Positions 25,297 through 35,061 of a DNA stretch of 64,000 bases are shown piece by piece. Numbering within the stretch: the stretch's first letter is position 1; the number at the start of each line of letters is the position of its first letter. Made by a program: the position numbers and the translations under genes. The stretch comes from Chitinophagales bacterium (GTDB lineage: Bacteria; Bacteroidota; Bacteroidia; Chitinophagales; Saprospiraceae): positions 62,001 through 126,000 of the forward strand of contig JAAFJY010000019.1 in the NCBI GenBank assembly GCA_013299105.1, written 5' to 3'. The notes under the pieces are model-generated. The model searched no databases and had not been told where the DNA came from. It saw only the letters and a program-made list of their open reading frames with translations.

Positions 25297-28200
25297 ATGA
25301 CCCTTACAGAAATTGCCATTAAACGGCCCTCGCTCATCATCGTGTTTTTCGCGGTTTTGACCTTCTTGGGGATTGTATCTTACTCGATGCTCAGCTACGA
25401 GTTGATTCCCAAATTCAACGCGCCCTTTGTGTTTGTGGCCACGCCTTATCCCGGGGCATCCCCATCTGAGGTTGAAAACTCAATCACCAAGCCCGTTGAA
25501 GACGCGGTATCGGGAGCTGAAAAAATCATCAATATCCGTGCCAGTTCTTTCGAGGGCTTGTCGCAGGTGATTGTAGAATTCAAAGATGGCGTCAATACCG
25601 ATCTCGCCTTGCAAGATGTACAACGCAAGGTCAATGCCATCAAAGCTACCTTGCCGGAAGATGCCAAGGACCCGATTCTGTCCAAATTCGGCTCCGACGA
25701 ATTTCCGATCATGAGCATCGCCGTGAAGGCAGACTTGCCCCCAGCGGAGATGTACGAGTTGATCAAACAGCGTGTAAAACCCTCCTTGGGTCGCGTAGAA
25801 GGCGTTGGCCAAATCGACCTGATCGGAGGCCAGGAACGTGAAATCCAGGTAAAAATCAACCGCGAAAAGCTGGAGGCTTTGAACCTGACCCTGCTGCAAT
25901 TGGTGCAGGCCATCCAATCGGCCAACCTTGAATTCCCTACGGGTAAAGTCAAAAGCGAAGGCGAGCAAATCACCGTACGTCTGGCTGGCAAATTCATCTC
26001 CACCGACGACATACGGGAACTGGCCATAGGCCAATCGCCCCAAGGTGCCTTGATCAAACTTAGCGAAGTTGCCGAAGTAATCGACAACACCAAAGAAGCC
26101 CAGGACCTCAGCCGCTTGAACAGTATATCGGCCATCGGTATCCAGATCCGCAAGCAATCCGACGCCAACGCGGTGGCCGTTTCAGATGGGATCAAGGCGG
26201 AAATGATAAAATTGGAAAAGACGTTCACGAATGAAAAGCTGAAGTTCAACCTTGCCAACGATACCACCGACTTCACCCGCGACTCAGTAGATGCGGTAAT
26301 TCACGACATTGGCCTCGCCATCCTTTTGGTGGCCGTGGTGATGCTGATCTTCCTGCACAGCATGCGCAACTCCATGATTGTGATGGTGGCTATTCCGGCC
26401 TCCTTGGTAGCTACTTTCATCGGCATGTACGCCATGAATTTCACCCTCAACCTAATGACCCTCTTGGCCATGTCACTGGTCATCGGTATCCTGGTAGACG
26501 ACTCGATCGTGGTTCTAGAAAACATCTACCGCCACTTGGAAATGGGAAAAGACCGTAAACAAGCCTCCCTGGATGGTAGAAACGAAATTGGCTTTACGGC
26601 CCTGGCCATTACCCTCGTGGACGTAGTAGTGTTCTTCCCCATTACCCTGGCGGGTGGGATTGTGGGCAATATCATGAGCCAGTTTGCCTGGGTGGTGGTC
26701 TTTTCCACGCTCATGTCCCTGCTGGTTTCCTTTACCGTCACCCCCATGTTGGCGTCTTGGATGGCCAAAGTGACCAAGTTAAATCCACGCAACCCTGGTC
26801 ACTGGGTTTTGATCCAGTTTGAAAACTTCATCCACCGCATGACCGATGCTTATGCGCGCTTGCTGCAATGGGTGCTCAAACGTTGGTACATTGGCGTTGG
26901 GGTGGTGATTGCTTCGTTTGTATTGCTGGTCATGTCTTTTGGTTTGGTGACGGGCGGCTATGTTGGCGCGGCTTTTATCACCCAAAGTGACGCAGGTCAG
27001 TTCATCATCAAAGTAGAATTACCAAAGGAAGCGACTTTGAAGGAGACCAATCTAATGGTCAATAAAGTCGAAGAGCTGATCAAGGTGAAACCCGAAATCA
27101 CCGATATTTTCTCCACCATTGGCAAAACTTCCGGCGTACTGAGTGGTCAATCAACCCCTTACCTGGCCGAGGTGAACGTAAAAATGTTGCCCAAAGAGAA
27201 GCGTGAACTAAGGGCTGACGTTTACGCCAGCCGCATTCGCAATGAATTGGAAGCCAAATTACCTGGAGCTAAATTCCAAACGGTACAAGTAAGTTTCTTT
27301 GGTGGTGCGGATGAAGCTCCCCTGCAAGTGATTGTGGGTGCAACCCGCTTGGAAGATGCCCGTAAATACGCCGAGCCATTGCTGGCGGCTTATAAAAAAA
27401 TTCCTGGCACCCTCGACCCTGAATTATCGGTAGAAGAAGGAAACCCTGAAATCAAGGTGGACATCGACCGCCAGAAAATGTCTGAACTGGGTCTGAACAT
27501 CGCCACCGTAGGCACAACCATGCAAACAGCTTACAGTGGCAACACCAATGCCAAGTTTCGCGACGGAGCCTACGAATACGACATCAATGTACAAATGGAC
27601 GAATTTGACCGCGAAAACATTGACGACGTGGCCCACATTGGTTTCATGAACAACCAAGGTAAATTGATCCGCTTGGATCAGTTTGCGACCATCAGCCAAA
27701 GCACGGGCCCCTCGCAGCTTGACCGCAAGGACCGCGTAGCTGCGATCACCGTGAAGTCATTCGTGTTGGGCCGTCCATCGGGTTCCATCGGTGCGGACAT
27801 TCAAAAATGGATTGCCGACAACCCACCACCTCCTGGAGTGACCATTTCCTACGATGGTGACTTGAAGAACCAAGCAGAAGGTTTTGGCAGCTTGGGTACT
27901 GCGATGGGAGCAGCCATCCTGTTCATGTACCTGATCATGGTGGCCTTGTACGACAATTGGGTATATCCTTTCGTGGTGATGTTTTCCATTCCGGTGGCGA
28001 TGGTAGGAGCCTTGCTCGCCATGGCTCTGGCCATGCAAACGATGGACATTTTTGCCATGCTGGGTATGATCATGCTGATTGGTCTGGTGGGTAAAAACGC
28101 CATCCTGCTCGTAGATTTTGCCAACCAGATGAAAGAAGAAGGTTACAACTACAAAGAAGCCCTGATCCTGGCGGGCCGCACCCGCTTGCGCCCCATCCTG

Positions 28201-28467
28201 ATGACTACCATCGCGATGGTGGTGGGTATGCTCCCCATCGCACTGGCCAAAGGCGCTGGTGCGGAATGGAAAAACGCCCTGGCCTGGGCCTTGGTAGGTG
28301 GTCTGACCAGCTCAATGATCCTGACTTTGGTGGTAGTGCCCGCCGCTTATGCCAGTGTGGATCGCGTAGGCTTGTTCTTTGACCGGGTTTTCCGCCGCAA
28401 GCCACCAACTTCTGGTGGGGAGGCATTCAAGACTCAGCCTGAAATGGAGGTGATTTTGGATAAGTGA
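25297..28467 (+). CDS. RND family multidrug efflux permease (AcrB-like)
   Basis: A 1056-residue inner-membrane proton antiporter of the HAE-RND type. Twelve membrane segments in the 1+5+1+5 layout with two large periplasmic loops. TM4 carries the proton-relay pair in VIGILVDDSIVVLENI (about 399-400). The family start MTLTEIAIKRPSLIIVFF, LMTLLAMSLVIGIL and the C-half GLVGKNAILLVDFANQ are typical. The substrate range cannot be predicted. A perfect 22-base-stem terminator follows, so the operon is tetR, tolC, adaptor, permease. An in-frame TTG at 25252 is rejected: the ATG at 25297 gives the conserved beginning. Confidence 0.95.
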   Translation: MTLTEIAIKRPSLIIVFFAVLTFLGIVSYSMLSYELIPKFNAPFVFVATPYPGASPSEVENSITKPVEDAVSGAEKIINIRASSFEGLSQVIVEFKDGVNTDLALQDVQRKVNAIKATLPEDAKDPILSKFGSDEFPIMSIAVKADLPPAEMYELIKQRVKPSLGRVEGVGQIDLIGGQEREIQVKINREKLEALNLTLLQLVQAIQSANLEFPTGKVKSEGEQITVRLAGKFISTDDIRELAIGQSPQGALIKLSEVAEVIDNTKEAQDLSRLNSISAIGIQIRKQSDANAVAVSDGIKAEMIKLEKTFTNEKLKFNLANDTTDFTRDSVDAVIHDIGLAILLVAVVMLIFLHSMRNSMIVMVAIPASLVATFIGMYAMNFTLNLMTLLAMSLVIGILVDDSIVVLENIYRHLEMGKDRKQASLDGRNEIGFTALAITLVDVVVFFPITLAGGIVGNIMSQFAWVVVFSTLMSLLVSFTVTPMLASWMAKVTKLNPRNPGHWVLIQFENFIHRMTDAYARLLQWVLKRWYIGVGVVIASFVLLVMSFGLVTGGYVGAAFITQSDAGQFIIKVELPKEATLKETNLMVNKVEELIKVKPEITDIFSTIGKTSGVLSGQSTPYLAEVNVKMLPKEKRELRADVYASRIRNELEAKLPGAKFQTVQVSFFGGADEAPLQVIVGATRLEDARKYAEPLLAAYKKIPGTLDPELSVEEGNPEIKVDIDRQKMSELGLNIATVGTTMQTAYSGNTNAKFRDGAYEYDINVQMDEFDRENIDDVAHIGFMNNQGKLIRLDQFATISQSTGPSQLDRKDRVAAITVKSFVLGRPSGSIGADIQKWIADNPPPPGVTISYDGDLKNQAEGFGSLGTAMGAAILFMYLIMVALYDNWVYPFVVMFSIPVAMVGALLAMALAMQTMDIFAMLGMIMLIGLVGKNAILLVDFANQMKEEGYNYKEALILAGRTRLRPILMTTIAMVVGMLPIALAKGAGAEWKNALAWALVGGLTSSMILTLVVVPAAYASVDRVGLFFDRVFRRKPPTSGGEAFKTQPEMEVILDK

Positions 28468-28480
28468 TGGGCCTGATTTC

Positions 28481-28534
28481 AATGCAATAAAAAAACCGCT
28501 GTGCTTGTTGTACAGCGGTTTTTTTATTGCATTG
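28481..28534. terminator. Very strong bidirectional terminator
   Basis: A perfect inverted repeat of 22 bases per arm (28481-28502 and 28513-28534, core AAAAAAACCGCTGT / ACAGCGGTTTTTTT) with a 10-base or shorter loop. The poly-T/poly-A tracts make it a terminator on both strands, between the pump operon and the convergent large gene. Confidence 0.9.
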
Positions 28535-28754
28535 GGCTTAGTTGAGGCTATTGCTTCAAAAATACCGCTGCATGACGCCGAAAGATGGCGTTTAACGGCC
28601 CTCAGGGTTTTTTAAACGGTTGTTTTTTTATGCTTTTCCTCTTCCAATTAAGTAGAATCTTCACCAGAAATACAGACAACTATTTATTCCTGGTCCACTT
28701 CTAACAACAAAAGCGACACATTGAGCTTGTCAAGTGTCGCTCTTGTCATTGCTG

Positions 28755-31682
28755 CTACCTAGAATTCATCGGAGGATAAACTGGCTCCACAATTTGTCCG
28801 CCAAAAGTAGGCGCGGATCCTTTTGGAGCCTGACCATTCACCAAGAGATTGCCCAGTGCTTTGGCAGCGGTAAGTGGATCCGGGAAACTGAAAGCAAAGC
28901 TGGCATTATAGTCTTCTTGCATAAACTTCACATTGGCCTTCATGCTTACATTTCCGCCCTTGAGCACGTCCAATTTCCCGGCAAATTCAGCACTGCGCAC
29001 GTCAATTACACCACCCAAGCCTTTGTCCACGATCCATTTGGCCGCTTTCATACTACCAGTGGTGGCTTTGTCAAATTCATTCAACACAATCCGGGAAGCC
29101 GCTACGGTATTGGCAGCGATGTTGCGTTTGCTCCAGTCCACAGCCTTGCTCAAACCGTCAAGGGTCGCTTGATAGCCCTTCAAAACTCCAAGTGCAGTAG
29201 TGTGAGCAGTTTTCAAACCAGCATACTCGGCGCATTTTTTTACATTGAGTTTTTTACACTCGCGCTCTGCCGCATCCATTCGACTTTTGAGGCTATTGAC
29301 ATCTCTGATTGCAGCGTCTACCTTGGCTTTTTGGGCGTTGAAAGCGTCCACGTCTTTTTGTGTATTGCGCAAGTAGGTTTCGGCTTCAGCCAGGGTATTT
29401 TTGGCATTGCGGTAGCGGTCTTGTGAGGCTTTGGTAGCTTGGTCAATGGCGGCGGTGGCTTCACGATTGAGGTATGCAATCAAGTCGTTTTTCATGGCCA
29501 CTCGGACATCCAAACCTTTAACATCGTTAAAACTGCCGCCACGGGCGTCAACAAAAGCCTCAAACTTGTTGAAAATCTTACCTTTGGTGAAAAAATAAAC
29601 CCCAGTGCGGTTTACTTCGACTTTGGTTTGGCTTGTAATTCCTAAAACAGTCAACTTTCCATCCACCAAGTAAAGCGGGGAAGTTGGGCGCAATATATTT
29701 TCGATACTCATGTTTACAGCCATGCGGGCAGAGTCGCTGAGCTGATTGCCACTCAACTCAAAAATACTGAGATTGCCTTCACGCAAGATGATTGGAGCCA
29801 CCGCAGCTACGCCAGTAAACCCCTTGTCAAAACTGGCATTTACGTCCAAACGTGCCCCCAAACCCGCAATTGTAGTTGTAGCAGCCAAGCGCAAGCCTTG
29901 GTTGTAAGTGCGGCCTGCCATCATGGTCGTTTTGGGAATGATCGTCAACTCGGCATTTTTCAAGCCAAAAGCCCGCAAATGTGAGGGCATGCGACGGAAC
30001 TCTGACCTCAAACTCGGGCTGCTGAAGGCGTCCAAAAAATCCTGTAAACCCAGGCTGTTCATTTTAAGCGAAATCAAGCTGTTCATTGGTGTGCCAACGT
30101 CAAGCATACCCGCACCAGCGCCTTCAAAAGGGCCAATTTTTATAGCTCCACTGATTCCGATTTTTGGTGTTGGAATGGCAGTGGCCAAGTTGGCTCCAAA
30201 ATCCAGCCCCAGATCGGCAATCGCTACCCCTTTGATGCCAAAAGGCTCATTCCAAACACTCCCCTCTTCCATGAACACCACCAGGCCCACTGTAGCAGGG
30301 GCGGCAATTTCGCCCATGCCTGTGAAGTTCACCCAGTTGTTGTCCAATTTCAGCCCAACACTCAGGCCTGCACCAAAACTGAGGTCAGCGGGCGTGAGTT
30401 GCAAAAAAGCTTCGTTGATTTTGAAGTTGCTGCCCAATTGCAAGCCCTTGAAATTGACTGCGGCCTGTAAACTTGGTGTACTGCTCAGTCCAGGCGGAAA
30501 ATTTGCCCGCATCAAAACACTCCCTTTTTCGCTTACACCAGGCAGGTCGTCGGGCAGGTCGAAACCGCCCATCAGGGTCAATCCAGGCTTTACGGTTGTT
30601 GAACCCAAACCCATGTCGGCAATGATGTCCAGTTCTTGCTCTACTTGCGCTAGATTGGTAGCGTAAACCAAGGCCAGGTCTTTGAGGCCCAACATGTCGA
30701 TGGGGGCCAAAAAAGAGCTGATTTTCTCCAATTTGTAATCCGCATTGGGTGCCAGGGCGAACAGAAAATTAGAGGGTTGCCCCGTGTTTTTGGCAAAATA
30801 AAACTCGGCTTTGCCAAAATCACAAGCCCCTTTGAGTTTCACGCTGCGATCGCTGTTGAGGATGAGGCTCGTTTCGGTGATGCCAAACTGTTCGAGGGGT
30901 TCGGGAAGGGGCGGCATGGTCATGCCCAGGGCTTGGGCTACATTGCGCAGCAAAGGGGCGACTTTCAATTCTTCGATGCTGGCCTCCAGGCTCCAGTTGC
31001 GATCGGTATCAGCGCTGCCAGAAAAGTCAAAAATCAATTCGCCTAGTACCAATTGGGCGCTCAATACGGCACTGCCAAGGATTTTTTTTGTCATCCCGCC
31101 GCTTCGCGCCAAGGCGAATGACAATTCGGGTTCCGTGATGGCAAAACCACTTACTTCGACCAAGGGCTTGCCAGAAGGCTGGGTGAGGACCGCAGTAAGC
31201 ACCAAGCGATGCTCTTCTTTCGGATAAAACTGGAGCAATAACTGGCTCAAATCAAGTTTGTCCTTCATCAAGTCGGGGACCCAATCGCTGATTTTCAAGC
31301 CACTGACCTCTACTTGACTGGTCGCCCCACTGGGAAAGTCCAAGGAGATTTCACGCAAGTTTTCGGTAAAAGTGAGAGAAACAAGTACCTCTTTTACATT
31401 GAAAACACTTGCGGTTCCGGATAATTTAATGCCTTTATCGTCGTCGCTCAGTAGCTCAAATTCACTGTCTTCAATTACGACTTGCTCGGTAACTGTACCC
31501 AGTAAATCACGAAGGGTATTCAACACTTCAGCTTTGCCTGGAGGGACAGCAGCTTTCAGCTCACTCATCACCAGCCCCCAACATAAGGTGACGAAAAAAA
31601 AGGGGCGAAAGAATGGGATCAAATTGTTCAGTAGTCGATCTTCGAAAAGGGAATAGGATTTTTGAAACGTTGTAGGTTGCAT
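28755..31682 (-). CDS. Large exported protein of unknown family
   Basis: A 975-residue protein. A hydrophobic segment at about 24-45 (LIPFFRPFFFVTLCWGLVM ... AA) looks like a signal or anchor. Residues 60-720 are dominated by amphipathic beta-type sequence with repeated short blocks such as LKGLDL-, GKAEFYFA-, LSFGAGLSVGLKLD and the GVAIADLGLDFGANLATAIPTPKIGISGAIKIGPFEGAGAGML stretch. Residues about 730-855 are a long coiled coil (AIDQATKASQDRYRNAKNTLAEAETYL and following), then a short beta-rich tail. I do not recognise a family; the layout distantly recalls AsmA-like or beta-groove lipid-handling proteins, which is only a guess. It is a single-gene unit. Confidence 0.8.
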   Translation of the reverse strand: MQPTTFQKSYSLFEDRLLNNLIPFFRPFFFVTLCWGLVMSELKAAVPPGKAEVLNTLRDLLGTVTEQVVIEDSEFELLSDDDKGIKLSGTASVFNVKEVLVSLTFTENLREISLDFPSGATSQVEVSGLKISDWVPDLMKDKLDLSQLLLQFYPKEEHRLVLTAVLTQPSGKPLVEVSGFAITEPELSFALARSGGMTKKILGSAVLSAQLVLGELIFDFSGSADTDRNWSLEASIEELKVAPLLRNVAQALGMTMPPLPEPLEQFGITETSLILNSDRSVKLKGACDFGKAEFYFAKNTGQPSNFLFALAPNADYKLEKISSFLAPIDMLGLKDLALVYATNLAQVEQELDIIADMGLGSTTVKPGLTLMGGFDLPDDLPGVSEKGSVLMRANFPPGLSSTPSLQAAVNFKGLQLGSNFKINEAFLQLTPADLSFGAGLSVGLKLDNNWVNFTGMGEIAAPATVGLVVFMEEGSVWNEPFGIKGVAIADLGLDFGANLATAIPTPKIGISGAIKIGPFEGAGAGMLDVGTPMNSLISLKMNSLGLQDFLDAFSSPSLRSEFRRMPSHLRAFGLKNAELTIIPKTTMMAGRTYNQGLRLAATTTIAGLGARLDVNASFDKGFTGVAAVAPIILREGNLSIFELSGNQLSDSARMAVNMSIENILRPTSPLYLVDGKLTVLGITSQTKVEVNRTGVYFFTKGKIFNKFEAFVDARGGSFNDVKGLDVRVAMKNDLIAYLNREATAAIDQATKASQDRYRNAKNTLAEAETYLRNTQKDVDAFNAQKAKVDAAIRDVNSLKSRMDAAERECKKLNVKKCAEYAGLKTAHTTALGVLKGYQATLDGLSKAVDWSKRNIAANTVAASRIVLNEFDKATTGSMKAAKWIVDKGLGGVIDVRSAEFAGKLDVLKGGNVSMKANVKFMQEDYNASFAFSFPDPLTAAKALGNLLVNGQAPKGSAPTFGGQIVEPVYPPMNSR

Positions 31683-31923
31683 GTTTTTGAAAGTTGGGTT
31701 GAAAAAATGGGGTTGATTAATATTCGCCTGGCTTCAACTTGATACTCGAAAAAATTGGTAAAACAGGGGGTAAAAGCGCGCTTTTGGAATTTGTACATGC
31801 TCTATCATCTGATAAAAAGCCATTTCCTTACATACCCCACAGAAAAAAAATTGACTTTATTCAAAAAAGCCTAACTTGTACTGGTTATTAAATATCTATC
31901 TTCTTCACACAAACCCATTGACC

Positions 31924-32388
31924 ATGAGAGCTTTGTACGCTTCCTTACTAATGGTATTTTTCTTTGCTTTAAGCGCTTGCGAAAAAGAATCTGGCAGCGA
32001 TCAACTTGCCCCAGAAGTAGCCACTGTTAACATGAAATTCCTGGCAGGTCGCTGGGCGCAACATGAAATCAAAGGAGGAATCATCAACTTCATTCCCGCA
32101 GGTCAATTTGATGCCAATGGGATGGTTTTTGAAGATGGTGGTCACGCCATGAGTGTGCAATTCACTGCCAGCGAAAAATACAGCTGTGGTACTACCGCAG
32201 GCAGCAGCACCGCAAGTGCTACCGACGATGTCAAAACCTACATGAAAGTCATCGAAGCAGGTAAATGGAGCACTGCACTCGACAAAGGCGTAAACACCCT
32301 GCGCGTTGATTTTGCCAAAACCCAGGAATACAAAGTCCTACGCTTGAGCAAAGGGCTTTTACAGCTACAGGTTACCGGCAATAACTAA
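31924..32388 (+). CDS. Small lipoprotein, possibly lipocalin-like
   Basis: A 154-residue predicted lipoprotein: signal 1-18 and Cys19 in FFFALSAC, then EKESGSDQ. The mature part begins with LAGRWAQHEIKGGIINFIPAGQF, which resembles the opening strand of lipocalin-like proteins (G-x-W), and continues beta-rich to VLRLSKGLLQLQVTGNN. The match is weak and the function unknown. The ATG at 31924 was chosen because it gives a complete lipoprotein signal; an in-frame TTG at 31876 does not. A family A palindrome begins two bases after the stop. Confidence 0.72.
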   Translation: MRALYASLLMVFFFALSACEKESGSDQLAPEVATVNMKFLAGRWAQHEIKGGIINFIPAGQFDANGMVFEDGGHAMSVQFTASEKYSCGTTAGSSTASATDDVKTYMKVIEAGKWSTALDKGVNTLRVDFAKTQEYKVLRLSKGLLQLQVTGNN

Positions 32389-32390
32389 GT

Positions 32391-32514
32391 GAGCGTATAA
32401 AAATAAAGCTAACCAATTTGGGTTTAGTGAAAAAAGATAAGCAACTGTATGAAAGTAAGTTGTGTTCTTTTTTTGCTAAACCTCAAAACAAATTGGTAGG
32501 GTTTATTTTAGCTC
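32391..32514 (-). repeat. Palindromic element family A, copy 3 (124 bp)
   Basis: Inverted relative to the other copies: begins GAGCGTATAAAAATAAAG and ends GTTTATTTTAGCTC, with GGGTTTAGTGAAAAAAG and CTTTTTTTGCTAAACC inside. It lies directly at the 3' end of the lipoprotein gene, so it would be transcribed into the tail of that mRNA. Confidence 0.8.
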
Positions 32515-32567
32515 CACTACTAAGAAATATTCAGCTCTTGGATTTTCAGCCCAAAGTGCATTTTAAT

Positions 32568-32608
32568 AAAAGGGCCGCTCAGTAAATCATACACTGAGCG
32601 GCCCTTTT
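32568..32608. terminator. Bidirectional terminator
   Basis: AAAAGGGCCGCTCAGT (32568-32583) and ACTGAGCGGCCCTTTT (32593-32608) are perfect 16-base inverted repeats with a 9-base loop, between convergent genes. Confidence 0.9.
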
Positions 32609-32651
32609 ACATTGAATGAGGTGAAATTAACAACTAACCATTAACAACTAT

Positions 32652-34592
32652 TCATATTTTTTCCCAGATCCGCTTCAAGTCCTCCAATTTAGCTACTCGA
32701 CCGGGAATGTCCGCATTGACTTTGGCACCAAAATTGCCCGCCTGGACCAAAAAAGGTTGGGCTTGTTCATAATATATCATGGCTTGGCGGATGCGAACCA
32801 AAGCCAAAGTCTTGTCCTTGGCCGTTGACAAAGGGAACTTGGCCAGTTTTTCTGATAATTTCCAGGCCACCATTCCATGCAACATGGCTATTTGATAGCG
32901 TGACAAGCCTCTGATGATGTTCAGTTGTATGCGTAAATTATTTTGTTGCTCAGTGTGATTGGTTCTTTCTAAAAATGCGAAGCCCTGCAAGGCCAGCGTA
33001 TCACTTTCGCGCAAAAGTGCCAAAGCATCCTGAAAACCATTGTCGAGGTAGGGCAAAGGGTTTTCCAGTAAATGGGCATATTTTTTATTGCTCAGGTCGT
33101 ATTGGGTAAAACTTTGGGCCGATAAAATCATGCACATCAGGCCCGGATACAATTCCAGCAAGACCTTGCCATTTTTATCCAGGCGATTTGCACCATACAA
33201 TTCCAGGGTGCTTTTCATATTGGCCAGGTCGGTTTTGGCGCGCTCCAGTTGGTTGAAGTTTTCCTTCAAACCTTGCACTTCCAAACCTTCGCGATGGTTG
33301 AAGTTGTTCAAAATACTTACCGCCAATAAATAATGGCATCGTGCCCTGAAAAAGACAATTTCCTCCTGTTTTTTAAACGCTTCTGGGCTATTCAAGCTAC
33401 CATATTCACGGGCGGCGTTGCTGAAATCACGGTTAGCAGCCTGGACACTGCGCCGCATTTTGTCCAGTTTCAAAAACAATTCCCGGCGACCAGATTTTTC
33501 TTGTTGCATCCTGCTTAAAGCGCAATAATGCATGAGACCACGAATAAAGATCGCTTCGGCCTGCAAAAGCACGATGGGCGACATTTGGCCTTGCACGGCC
33601 TTCAATTTTGGGTTTTTGACTGGTTGGAGGTAGGTCCAGGCCTCACTGAGTAGGCTTTGGGCCTTGTCCAGTTGCTTGATTACTTGCGTGGTATCCAGGT
33701 AAAGGCGCAGGTTGTTTTCCGCTTTTGACAAAAAATTATATTGGTTAGTGAGGCTGATCACACCTTGTTCGTACATCAAAAGGCCCAATTGGGTAAGCGC
33801 GTAATCGTCATCGGGATTAAAACGTAAAACTCTTTTGCACACCAACAAAGTGCGCTGCAAGGTATCCAACTTGTCCATGAAAAAAATGCTGTCTTGGAAT
33901 CCAAACCGCTTGTCACCTTCTGCATGAGGCGGTACTTCATCCTGATCGACCTGCCACTGCACCCATTCCTGATTGGTCAAGGGATAATTGCGGAGTTGCC
34001 AAACGGGATCATAGGGGTAATGGTCCTTCAACATTTGCTCACCTGAAGCCAAAAAATAACGTTCGCTGCCATCACCGCCGGCCGCGCCAGCGCCCCAAGT
34101 GGGGTCGCAGAGCATCCATCCATTGTCGATGCGAACAGCAATCCAGGCGTGGCCCAGTTCTGGCACGCTACCGTCCTTGCGTTTTACTTTACCTGAAACC
34201 AATTCGGCGCGCAGGCCCATTTTTCCTGCTACTGCTTTGTATAGGTTGGCATAGCCTTCGCACACCCCCATGCGTTTGCGCAATACATTTTCAGCTTGCT
34301 GCTGGATGGTATTTTCGCGAGTGCCCAAGCGATTCTCATCAATCACCAACTGGTCGTAGCGGATATTGTGGATGATCCAGGTGTAAATGACACGGGCTTT
34401 TTCTTTTTCATTGGCCGGGGCTGAGGCATTCAGGTATTTGACCAATTGATCCAGCTCTTGGACCTCATCACCAATCACTTGACTGGCATGTTGGTCAATC
34501 TTGGCATAAGCCGTTGTAGATGAAGACTGGGCGACCAACTTTGCCACAAGCAGAAACAGCACAAAAAGGGCGAAATAACGAGGTTTCAACAT
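32652..34592 (-). CDS. Exported transglutaminase-like protein with helical repeat tail
   Basis: A 646-residue protein with a signal peptide (1-21, ending VAQS). The transglutaminase-like cysteine protease fold occupies about 25-175: Cys near 110 (MGVCEGYANLYKAVAGKMG), His near 148 (LGHAWIAVRIDNGW) and Asp near 160 (LCDPTWGAG) make a complete triad. The remaining 470 residues are helical with TPR-like periodicity. Such proteins in Bacteroidota may process cell-surface polypeptides or peptidoglycan crosslinks, but no substrate is known. Single-gene unit. Confidence 0.82.
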   Translation of the reverse strand: MLKPRYFALFVLFLLVAKLVAQSSSTTAYAKIDQHASQVIGDEVQELDQLVKYLNASAPANEKEKARVIYTWIIHNIRYDQLVIDENRLGTRENTIQQQAENVLRKRMGVCEGYANLYKAVAGKMGLRAELVSGKVKRKDGSVPELGHAWIAVRIDNGWMLCDPTWGAGAAGGDGSERYFLASGEQMLKDHYPYDPVWQLRNYPLTNQEWVQWQVDQDEVPPHAEGDKRFGFQDSIFFMDKLDTLQRTLLVCKRVLRFNPDDDYALTQLGLLMYEQGVISLTNQYNFLSKAENNLRLYLDTTQVIKQLDKAQSLLSEAWTYLQPVKNPKLKAVQGQMSPIVLLQAEAIFIRGLMHYCALSRMQQEKSGRRELFLKLDKMRRSVQAANRDFSNAAREYGSLNSPEAFKKQEEIVFFRARCHYLLAVSILNNFNHREGLEVQGLKENFNQLERAKTDLANMKSTLELYGANRLDKNGKVLLELYPGLMCMILSAQSFTQYDLSNKKYAHLLENPLPYLDNGFQDALALLRESDTLALQGFAFLERTNHTEQQNNLRIQLNIIRGLSRYQIAMLHGMVAWKLSEKLAKFPLSTAKDKTLALVRIRQAMIYYEQAQPFLVQAGNFGAKVNADIPGRVAKLEDLKRIWEKI

Positions 34593-35061
34593 ACCACTGA
34601 TGGGGACTAGAGTGAATGAATAGAGTTACCAGCGCTTGAATAACTGCAATGAACCTTTGACCTTGCCGAGCATCGTTCATGCTACAACAAGTTAAGCCTC
34701 AAACAGGCAATTAGTCAAAACTTATTTTGGGCAAAAATATGGGTAGGTTGATCCGGGAGCCATTGGGAACTGGCTCGTGTACGAGCAATACAGATCAGAA
34801 ACGTATCTTGAATGTCTTTAATTGTTTGACTCTTCGTATTGGAGCTAAAAGAAGGTAAAAAATTTGCTTTTGAGATTTAGTAAAAAAAGAATACAACTTA
34901 CTTTCAATCAGCTGTTTATCTTTTTTCACTAAACCCAAATCCTTCTACCTCATTTTTTTACGCTCCAGTACTTGGTTTTTGAGCTAAATTATGCTGCAAA
35001 AGCGTTTCCTTTTGTAAATTCGTATTTTTATCCATCGCCGCACACCCAAAAACTCATTCTG
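34593..35061. other. Divergent gap with family A palindrome
   Basis: 469 bases between the transglutaminase gene and the cupredoxin gene, with no supported coding frame. It contains family A copy 4 (34842-34965), which lies about 100 bases before the cupredoxin start and could affect its promoter. I see no convincing TAnnTTTG box. Confidence 0.5.
34842..34965 (+). repeat. Palindromic element family A, copy 4 (124 bp)
   Basis: Starts GAGCTAAAAGAAGG, contains GATTTAGTAAAAAAAGAATA and TTTTTTCACTAAACCC, ends TTTTTTTACGCTC. The flanks GTATTG and CAGTAC extend the inverted symmetry. A further TTTGAGCTAAAT lies 14 bases beyond the right end. Confidence 0.8.

Noticed and set aside
25480-26157. Overlapping antisense frames in the RND permease gene
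   Set aside because: Antisense shadows; the permease frame is unambiguous.
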